Shown piece by piece: positions 1 through 5,083 of a DNA stretch of 5,326 bases (position 1 is the first letter of the stretch; each line of letters starts with the position of its first letter). The stretch is taken from NCBI GenBank assembly GCA_964554105.1, contig CAZKNF010000122.1:1-5326 (forward strand). The letters run 5' to 3'. Source of the DNA: CAZKNF01 sp964554105 (lineage in GTDB: Bacteria > Bacteroidota > Rhodothermia > Rhodothermales > VXPQ01). The notes under the pieces were generated by a model. It had not been told where the DNA came from. It was given only the letters and a program-made list of their open reading frames with translations, and did no database searches. The position numbers and the translations under genes are program-made.

Positions 1-975
1 AAAGAGATCCGCCGGCAGCTCGGGGACGACGCGGCAAATCCCCGGTTCATCCAGACAGTCCCCCGCCACGGGTACCGGTTCATCGCGGAGGTCTCGGTCG
101 CTGACCGCAGCGCCGTGGCCAATGCTCCGGCTTCGGTTACCGACGCTTCGGTGTCTCAGGTCGAAGCTGAGCCTCCGCGGGATACGAGAGAAGTCTCGAG
201 ATCTGCCGAGGTCGATAGAACAGCTTTCCCGAAAAACCCTGCCGGCCGGAGCGAGTCGGCGCTTTCGAACGCTTTGGCGACGGCGCTCGCCGGAACGCTG
301 GGCGGCGCCGTAGCCGGCCTGCTGGGCGGTCTGCTTTATGGCTTCGGGCTCGCATATTCGCCCGTGCTTCAGGAGCTCGGAACGGCCTCGGTTCTGCTCG
401 TGCTGATGAGTCTCACCGGGTTCCTCGGTACCGTGGGAGCATTCGGGATAAGCGCCGGGATGGCGGCGGCCGATTATGCCGCCGGCGGGCGCCCAGTCTG
501 GCGAATCATCGGAGCGGTGTTGGGCGGCATGCTCGTAGGCGGAAGCGTGAAGCTGCTAGGCGTCGACGCGTTCAACTTGCTCTTCGGACGGACCCCTGCC
601 GGCATCACGGGCGGAATGGAAGGAGCCGCGCTCGGTTTCGCCGTAGGGCTGGGAGCTCACCTCGGAGGCGGCTTCGGGGCGGCGGCCTGGTGGCGCCCCG
701 TCGCGGCGGCGTGCGCGACCGGCGCCGTCATTGGTGTGTTGATCGCCCTGTCGGGAGGGCACCTGATGGGAGGCAGCCTCGATCTGCTGGCCCACTCGTT
801 TTCGGAGTCGAGACTTCAACTGGACGCTTTCGGGCGCTACTTCGGGGAAGTGCGCTTCGGACGAACGAGCCAGGTCGTCCTCGCTGGGATCGAAGGGCTC
901 ATCTTCACCGGATGCGTTGTCGGGGCCCTCGTCGCGGCCCGGCTATCAAGAAAGGCGCTGCCGGCTAGCGATTGA
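1..975 (+). CDS. Membrane-anchored winged-helix transcriptional regulator with six-TM glycine-rich domain, 5' partial
   Basis: The frame is open from base 1 to the TGA at 973-975 (324 codons visible), so the gene starts upstream; the GTG at 115 is an internal valine codon. Residues 1-31 match the end of an OmpR/ToxR/CadC-type DNA-binding domain (Trans_reg_C): the recognition-helix end QLGDD, then NPRFIQTVPRHGYRF, the characteristic wing hairpin. Residues about 32-90 are a hydrophilic Ala/Ser/Glu/Arg-rich linker. Residues about 92-318 are strongly hydrophobic and Gly-rich, with about six membrane segments (near 92-118, 131-156, 166-196, 202-228, 235-266, 293-318). They resemble three tandem two-helix hairpins, each second helix ending in Gly/Ala-rich sequence. 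Two cysteines (238, 305) lie in the membrane part. One-component regulators of this class bind DNA while tethered to the inner membrane. The stimulus and target genes are unknown. The DNA-binding call is firm; the sensory role of the membrane domain is inference. Confidence 0.85.
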   Translation, partial: KEIRRQLGDDAANPRFIQTVPRHGYRFIAEVSVADRSAVANAPASVTDASVSQVEAEPPRDTREVSRSAEVDRTAFPKNPAGRSESALSNALATALAGTLGGAVAGLLGGLLYGFGLAYSPVLQELGTASVLLVLMSLTGFLGTVGAFGISAGMAAADYAAGGRPVWRIIGAVLGGMLVGGSVKLLGVDAFNLLFGRTPAGITGGMEGAALGFAVGLGAHLGGGFGAAAWWRPVAAACATGAVIGVLIALSGGHLMGGSLDLLAHSFSESRLQLDAFGRYFGEVRFGRTSQVVLAGIEGLIFTGCVVGALVAARLSRKALPASD

Positions 976-1024
976 TCCAACCTATATACTGTATGCTCGC
1001 GGCTCGAGCCGGCGCTGCAGACGG

Positions 1025-1040
1025 TGCGCCGCATGGCGCA
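1025..1040. other. Perfect 6-bp inverted repeat with 4-nt loop
   Basis: TGCGCC and GGCGCA flank the loop GCAT, forming a short, GC-rich, perfect hairpin 50 bp after the regulator stop codon. No T-tract follows on the plus strand and no matching A-tract precedes it, so it lacks the second half of an intrinsic terminator. It could still stabilise the 3' end of the regulator mRNA or be chance in GC-rich DNA. Confidence 0.4.
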
Positions 1041-1149
1041 GCGCGGGATGTACGACCACCTATACGAATGCTTTCACCGGTATTCCACGGATCAACAGTG
1101 GCACGTACCGCATTTCGAAGATGCTCCAGGCTTTTTCGCGGTGGCTTGA
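1033..1149 (+). CDS. Doubtful 38-codon ORF, unknown function
   Basis: ATG at 1033 to TGA at 1147-1149 gives 38 residues, rich in aromatic residues and histidine (for example MYDHLYECFHRYS and QQWHVPHFEDAPGFF). It is in the same frame as the regulator, after its stop, with no intervening stop codon. GTG at 1024 and ATG at 1048 are other possible starts. No clear Shine-Dalgarno precedes any of them. The composition is less Arg/Ala-biased than the usual chance ORF in this GC range, which is the only reason to list it. It may be a small protein, a remnant of a decayed gene, or chance. I do not recognise it. Confidence 0.15.
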   Translation: MAQRGMYDHLYECFHRYSTDQQWHVPHFEDAPGFFAVA

Positions 1150-1160
1150 ATAGATCGTTC

Positions 1161-1189
1161 GAGAAGCGAGTAGACGCACTGAGAAGCGA
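1161..1189. repeat. Two direct copies of GAGAAGCGA, 20 bp apart
   Basis: GAGAAGCGA occurs at 1161-1169 and again at 1181-1189, in the more AT-rich middle of the gap upstream of dsbD. A start-to-start distance of 20 bp, near two helical turns, would place both copies on one face of the DNA. This is the arrangement expected of a tandem operator for an OmpR-type winged-helix protein. That use is inference only, and chance is possible for a 9-bp match. Confidence 0.35.
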
Positions 1190-1317
1190 AACAAACATCA
1201 CTTATGTGCAACCTATGATTACTTCCCGACGGCAGCGCAGCCACCTCGTCCGGAATCGCCGGGCCGGGTCTGGCCGCCGGAGCATGATCGCTGGCATGAA
1301 GCCAACGAATCCGACGC

Positions 1318-1322
1318 AGGAG
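1318..1322 (+). promoter_or_regulatory. Ribosome binding site of dsbD
   Basis: AGGAG lies 4 nt before the ATG at 1327, a slightly short but usable spacing. The other in-frame candidate, ATG at 1354, has no comparable purine-rich stretch upstream, so this site favours 1327 as the start. Confidence 0.6.
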
Positions 1323-1326
1323 CCAG

Positions 1327-3261
1327 ATGCGTAGAGCACGCACTCAAGATATCATGATATTGCGCAATTTCGGCGTCGTCCGTTTTGTCGTTGCGACGTT
1401 CGCGGCATTCGTCTGCATTTCCCAGCTGAGCCTGCCGGCTGGGGCGCAGGATACATCGGCGTCTGCCGAGCAGTCCACTCTAGAATTTCTCCAGAGTGAC
1501 TTTCGCCAGCAAGCACCAACGCCGAGTTCGTCGGGGGATCTCGTCTCCGTTTCGGCGCGCGTTTCGAAGCGCCCTGTGAAAGGCGGAGACGACGTGGAGG
1601 CGGCGCTTCTTGTCGCGATTGACGAGGGCTGGCACGTGAATGCTCACGAACCTCTCCAAGAATTTCTCATCGGTACGTCTCTCGAACTTGAGCCGCATGG
1701 AAGCTTCGTCGTATCGGACATTCACTATCCCGAGGCGGAACTCGCGGCATTTGATTTCGCCGATGAGAAGCTGGCTGTTTTCGAAGGTGAGGTGCCGATC
1801 TTCGTTTCCATCAGAACGTCGGACTCGGCGCCCGCGGGTATCGATTCGCTGCGCGGGACACTACGCGTGCAAGCCTGCAACGACCAGGTCTGCCTCCGAC
1901 CGTCGATCGTTCCCGTTTCGATACCGATCGAACTGGCCGGCGCGGGCGGCACATCAGAGCTCCAGCACGACGAGCTCTTCGATGCCTACGACTCCGGCGC
2001 AGTCGTGCAGACGCCGCAGGATAACGACGTCGCACGTCTCTTTTCCGAACGAGGCATGCTCCTCGCATTCCTCGGGATTTTCGCCATCGGTCTCGCGCTA
2101 AATTTGACCCCGTGCGTATATCCCATGCTCTCCGTTACTGTCTCGCTCTTCGGAGCGAACGAAGCGTCGAGCCTGTGGAAAGCCTTCGGTCGGGCCGCGG
2201 TGTACGTGCTGGGTATTGCAAGCATGTACACGGTGCTCGGTACGGCGGCAGCGTTTACGGGCAGTTTGTTTGGCGGCATTTTACAGAGTCCATGGGTGCT
2301 GGCATCGGTCGGCATGCTTCTCTTTGCCCTTGCGGCGAGCATGCTCGGGCTGTATGAAATACGTCTTCCCGTAGGCCTTACTACGAAGCTTGGCAGCGCG
2401 CATGCGATGGCCGGACCTTTCGGCCTTTTCCTTTCGGGGCTCGTCGTCGGGATATTCGCTGCGCCGTGCATCGGACCGCCGGTCATCGCGCTGCTCGCCT
2501 TCGTGGGAGCGAAAGGCGACCCGCTCTTTGGGTCGGCGGCATTTCTCACGCTGTCGCTCGGTCTGGGTCTCCCGTACCTCATTCTTGGCACCTTCAGCAG
2601 CCTACTCAATCGCCTACCCCGCTCCGGCATATGGATGGTGTGGGTGAAACGCGTATTCGCCGTCGTCCTGATCGGCGCGGGCCTGTTTTACCTGGGGCTC
2701 GCCTTCGCACCGGCCAGCGCGCTGCTGGCCGTGCCGATCACACTCGTCGGCGCCGGGCTTTTCGTCGCGCTGCGGAGCGTTATGCCGTCGCCGGCAGATC
2801 TATCACGGCGGGTAAGTTGGATTCTCGGTACCGTCCTGGTGCTTACCGGTATTCTCGCGTTCCAGGGGCTTCAGAAACCAGGCGTGGAGTGGGAGCCATA
2901 CTCGCCAGAGCGGGTCGAGGCCGCGGCGGCATCCGGTCGTCCCGTGATGTTGGATTTTTATGCCGACTGGTGCATTCCCTGCCTCGAGCTGGACCGTGTT
3001 ACGTTCACGGATGAGGACGTCGTCGAAGAGGCAGATCGCTTCACGACGCTCAAAGTCGACCTGACCCAGTTCGATTCACCAGAGGCCGAGCACCTCCGGC
3101 GGAAGTTTAATGTTGCCGGCGTGCCCACGATTGTGATGCTCGATGCCGCGGGGCAAGAGGTGACCGAAGAACGAACAGTCGGATTCGTAAGGCCGAATGT
3201 GATGCTGATGCGGATGCGGCGCGTTGCGAATGCGGCGGCGCAGGCGAACGTAGATTCATGA
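1327..3261 (+). CDS. dsbD: DsbD-type transmembrane thiol:disulfide interchange protein
   Basis: The 644-aa protein has the full three-module DsbD layout, slightly longer than the roughly 565-residue E. coli protein. A signal peptide (hydrophobic 15-38, probable cleavage after AGA at 40) precedes a periplasmic N-terminal immunoglobulin-like domain (about 73-203) with the cysteine pair QACNDQVC (C184, C189). A membrane domain of about eight helices (245-514) carries one reactive cysteine in LNLTPCVYPM (C263) and one in FAAPCIGPP (C381). The C-terminal thioredoxin domain (about 520-635) has FYADWCIPC (C549, C552) and the cis-proline loop GVPT (P600). DsbD family members pass electrons from cytoplasmic thioredoxin through the membrane to periplasmic partners such as DsbC, cytochrome c maturation or peroxide-reducing proteins. 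The N-terminal C-x4-C spacing differs from the C-x5-C of E. coli; the actual partner is unknown. ATG 1354 is an alternative start giving a shorter N-region. It stands alone on this strand, convergent with the flavoprotein gene. Confidence 0.95.
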   Translation: MRRARTQDIMILRNFGVVRFVVATFAAFVCISQLSLPAGAQDTSASAEQSTLEFLQSDFRQQAPTPSSSGDLVSVSARVSKRPVKGGDDVEAALLVAIDEGWHVNAHEPLQEFLIGTSLELEPHGSFVVSDIHYPEAELAAFDFADEKLAVFEGEVPIFVSIRTSDSAPAGIDSLRGTLRVQACNDQVCLRPSIVPVSIPIELAGAGGTSELQHDELFDAYDSGAVVQTPQDNDVARLFSERGMLLAFLGIFAIGLALNLTPCVYPMLSVTVSLFGANEASSLWKAFGRAAVYVLGIASMYTVLGTAAAFTGSLFGGILQSPWVLASVGMLLFALAASMLGLYEIRLPVGLTTKLGSAHAMAGPFGLFLSGLVVGIFAAPCIGPPVIALLAFVGAKGDPLFGSAAFLTLSLGLGLPYLILGTFSSLLNRLPRSGIWMVWVKRVFAVVLIGAGLFYLGLAFAPASALLAVPITLVGAGLFVALRSVMPSPADLSRRVSWILGTVLVLTGILAFQGLQKPGVEWEPYSPERVEAAAASGRPVMLDFYADWCIPCLELDRVTFTDEDVVEEADRFTTLKVDLTQFDSPEAEHLRRKFNVAGVPTIVMLDAAGQEVTEERTVGFVRPNVMLMRMRRVANAAAQANVDS

Positions 3262-3276
3262 AGTGTCTTCCACAGC
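3262..3276. other. 15-bp convergent intergenic spacer
   Basis: Only 15 bp separate the dsbD stop from the stop of the opposing flavoprotein gene. No hairpin plus T-tract fits in the spacer. A perfect 10-bp palindrome, GCGATATCGC at 3281-3290, lies just inside the flavoprotein 3' end but has no T-tract. Transcripts from the two sides probably overlap at their 3' ends. Confidence 0.7.
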
Positions 3277-4749
3277 TCACGCGATATCGCCGGGCTCGTA
3301 CGTGTTCACCGGTCCCTTGTAGCGCATTACTCTCTGAAGGAGTCGCACGAATCGTGGTGAATAATTGCGGATGTACCACTGATCGGCCGCGCGTCGTACA
3401 CCGAGACCATAGGACGGGTACGGGTGGATGGTGTCGGAGATCTGGCGCAGCGTGACCCCGTTTCGCATGGCCACGGCAATCTCGGCGATCATGTTGCTCG
3501 CGCCGACGCCCAGGATACTCGCACCGAGAACCTTGCCGGTCAGCTTCTTTGCAAACAGTTTTATGAGTCCGGTCGTTTCCCCGTCGGTAACAGCCCGATC
3601 GATCTTCTCGAAAGGGAAACGGTATACTTCAAATCGCGACCCTCTCTTCGTAAGTTCTGCTTCGGTCGCCCCGACGTGAGCGAGCTCAGGATCGGTGTAA
3701 GTGGCCCACGGGACGTGCTTGGCATCGATGTGCATCGGCCACTTCAGCAGTGCATTGGTGACTGCGACTTTCGCCATGTGCTCGCTCATGTGCGTGAACT
3801 GATAGCGACCCGTGACGTCACCGACGGCGAAGATGTGACGCACGTTCGTGCGGCAACGGTCGTCGACCGTCACACCGTTTTTGGCGTACTCCACCCCTGC
3901 GGCTTCGAGATTCAAGGATTCGACGTTTGGGCGCCGGCCCGTCGCAAGAAGCAAGGCATCGGCGAAAACGGTGCGCTCCGAACCTCGATCCTCTACGGTG
4001 ACGCCAATCTCGTCGCCCGAGCGGTCAACCCGTCGTACGCCGGCATGTAAAACGAATTGAATGCCTTCTCCGGTAAGTACGTTCTGGAGCATTGCGGCCA
4101 GTTCCTCATCGTCATTCGCGAGAATGCGATCGAGCATGTCAATCACCGTGACTTCCGTGCCCAGGCGCCGAAAGGCTTGTGCCATTTCCGTGCCGATCGG
4201 ACCGGCGCCTACGATGGCGAGCCGTTGAGGCTGCTCTTCAAGCTCGAATAGCGTCTCGTTAGTCAAGAACGGAACGCCCTGCAATCCGTCGATAGGTGGG
4301 ACGAGCGCGCGGGCACCCGATGCGACCACGACGTATCGCCCTCGAACCCGCCGCGTGCCGTCGCCACCCTGAACTTCGATCGTGTGATCGTCAATGAAGT
4401 TGGCGTCTCCATGGAACGTGTCGACGCCCATCGCCTCGTAGATTTCCGGCCGGTCGGCATCGTGGTACACCTCTTTGCGGACGTCGTCGACGTGACGCAT
4501 GATCTGCGCGAAATCGATCTCCGTTGCAGGATTCTTTACGCCGTATCGATTGCTGTGCCTGACGGTATGAACGACGTCAGCCGCTTTCAGAAGGGTTTTG
4601 CTCGGCACACAACCCGTCCAAGTACAGTCGCCGCCGAGCCGATCTCGTTCGATCAGAAGCGTTTTCGCACCGAGGTTCGCACCCACGCCCGCAGCGGTGA
4701 GTCCGCCTGCACCGCCGCCGATGACGACGAGATCATAGCTGTCATTCAT
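3277..4749 (-). CDS. MerA/Lpd-like FAD-dependent pyridine nucleotide-disulfide oxidoreductase
   Basis: The 490-aa cytoplasmic flavoenzyme begins MNDSYDLVVIGGGAGG, the FAD Rossmann motif (G11-G16), followed by the redox-active disulfide GGDCTWTGCVPSK (C42, C47). The nucleotide-binding motif IVGAGPIGTE (G181/G183/G186) is followed by acidic D204 after the second strand, which suggests NADH over NADPH. The second FAD motif is IFAVGDVTG (307-314), and the dimerisation domain spans about 347-457. It lacks the N-terminal HMA domain and the C-terminal vicinal Cys pair of true mercuric reductases. At the position of the Lpd catalytic His it has HPYPSYG, with Tyr as in MerA's PYLT motif. The substrate is therefore unclear: mercuric-type metal ions, a small disulfide or a quinone are possible. 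The frame is open upstream to 4968, but those 73 codons overlap the neighbouring gene and read as non-coding. ATG 4749 sits directly before the FAD motif and overlaps the upstream stop codon. Confidence 0.93.
   Translation of the reverse strand: MNDSYDLVVIGGGAGGLTAAGVGANLGAKTLLIERDRLGGDCTWTGCVPSKTLLKAADVVHTVRHSNRYGVKNPATEIDFAQIMRHVDDVRKEVYHDADRPEIYEAMGVDTFHGDANFIDDHTIEVQGGDGTRRVRGRYVVVASGARALVPPIDGLQGVPFLTNETLFELEEQPQRLAIVGAGPIGTEMAQAFRRLGTEVTVIDMLDRILANDDEELAAMLQNVLTGEGIQFVLHAGVRRVDRSGDEIGVTVEDRGSERTVFADALLLATGRRPNVESLNLEAAGVEYAKNGVTVDDRCRTNVRHIFAVGDVTGRYQFTHMSEHMAKVAVTNALLKWPMHIDAKHVPWATYTDPELAHVGATEAELTKRGSRFEVYRFPFEKIDRAVTDGETTGLIKLFAKKLTGKVLGASILGVGASNMIAEIAVAMRNGVTLRQISDTIHPYPSYGLGVRRAADQWYIRNYSPRFVRLLQRVMRYKGPVNTYEPGDIA
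4746..4749 (-). promoter_or_regulatory. ATGA stop-start overlap coupling the two minus-strand genes
   Basis: Reading the minus strand, the flavoprotein ATG (4749-4747) overlaps the TGA stop (4748-4746) of the small membrane protein gene. No Shine-Dalgarno is visible in the 20 nt upstream of this ATG. Translation of the flavoprotein therefore probably depends on ribosomes terminating at the membrane protein, which would couple their expression. Confidence 0.8.
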
Positions 4750-5057
4750 GTGTGCGAATCGACATGTTTCGAACTGCTCTGCTTTCGGATCTTCTTCACA
4801 GTGGATACTACGCCCCCGGCAATCATGAAAACGATAACGCCGTAGACCCAGATTGGAATGCCGCGGCCCGCGACGAGTAGATAAAGGTACGCGGATATGA
4901 AAAAGAACGACGCAGAAAGCGCAGGAAGTAGAATCGAGCGCTTCCGACGTAGGTTTCGGACGATCCACGCGACGGAAAGCATGAAGAAGGGGATCGCTCC
5001 GACGTAAATGCCGGCGACAATAATCGGATCAACGCCGTATTCCGCCCCCAACCCCAT
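4746..5057 (-). CDS. Small three-helix membrane protein, unknown function
   Basis: From ATG 5057 the protein is 103 aa with three predicted membrane helices at about 11-33, 41-63 and 67-87. The basic stretch RNLRRKR (34-40) lies between helices 1 and 2, and KKIRK (88-92) follows helix 3. By the positive-inside rule this gives an outside N-terminus and a cytoplasmic, hydrophilic tail of about 15 residues. I do not recognise the family; there is no cysteine, heme or metal motif. Translational coupling to the flavoprotein suggests a membrane partner or anchor for that enzyme, which is inference. The start is uncertain. ATG 5057 has GGGAG 6 nt upstream. TTG 5087 would add ten residues rich in Trp (TWTTFWEW) that read like protein, and TTG 5126 would add still more, without a ribosome binding site for either. 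Confidence 0.8.
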   Translation of the reverse strand: MGLGAEYGVDPIIVAGIYVGAIPFFMLSVAWIVRNLRRKRSILLPALSASFFFISAYLYLLVAGRGIPIWVYGVIVFMIAGGVVSTVKKIRKQSSSKHVDSHT

Positions 5058-5063
5058 CAGCCA

Positions 5064-5068
5064 CTCCC
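5064..5068 (-). promoter_or_regulatory. Ribosome binding site for the small membrane protein
   Basis: On the minus strand GGGAG is followed by 6 nt and then ATG at 5057, an ideal spacing. The upstream TTG candidates at 5087 and 5126 have no such site, so this decides the start tentatively. Confidence 0.5.
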
Positions 5069-5083
5069 AAAATGTAGTCCACG

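Larger units (their letters stand above)
976..1326. other. Intergenic region upstream of dsbD
   Basis: This 351-bp gap separates the regulator stop from the dsbD start. No frame on either strand gives a recognisable protein; the longest open frames begin at poor starts without a ribosome binding site and have low-complexity Arg/Ala/Pro-rich translations. AT-rich -10-like hexamers occur at 985-990 (TATACT) and 1214-1219 (TATGAT), but neither has a good -35 box at 16-18 bp, so no promoter is called. There is a perfect short hairpin at 1025-1040 and a 9-bp direct repeat at 1161-1189. The gap is long enough to carry the dsbD promoter and argues against co-transcription of regulator and dsbD. Confidence 0.6.

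Noticed and set aside
115..975. Regulator gene starting at GTG 115 as a stand-alone membrane protein
   Set aside because: The frame is open to base 1 and codons 1-31 encode a clear winged-helix end, so GTG 115 is internal.
1025..1040. Intrinsic terminator of the regulator gene
   Set aside because: The hairpin is perfect but there is no T-tract after it; GC-rich sequence continues.
972..1334. 120-codon plus-strand ORF across the gap before dsbD
   Set aside because: It starts at TTG overlapping the regulator stop, has no ribosome binding site, and its Arg/Ala/Pro-rich translation has no domain.
1327..1440. DsbD N-terminus as a lipoprotein signal
   Set aside because: The cysteine at residue 30 (AFVC) does not fit a lipobox; an ordinary Sec signal ending at AGA is more likely.
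1986..2630. 214-codon minus-strand ORF inside dsbD
   Set aside because: It lies entirely antisense to the well-supported membrane domain of dsbD; the composition is that of a shadow frame.
3281..3290. GCGATATCGC palindrome as an operator or terminator
   Set aside because: It is a short 10-bp palindrome within coding sequence with no accompanying signal; chance is sufficient.
3424..4050. 208-codon plus-strand ORF inside the flavoprotein gene
   Set aside because: It is antisense to conserved FAD/NAD domain codons and has no recognisable features of its own.
3277..4749. Thioredoxin reductase that would feed electrons to DsbD
   Set aside because: The active disulfide is CxxxxC near the N-terminus (Lpd/MerA type), not the CxxC of low-molecular-weight thioredoxin reductase.
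4746..5057. SemiSWEET/PQ-loop transporter
   Set aside because: The three-helix size fits, but the diagnostic Pro-Gln motif and typical helix pattern are missing.
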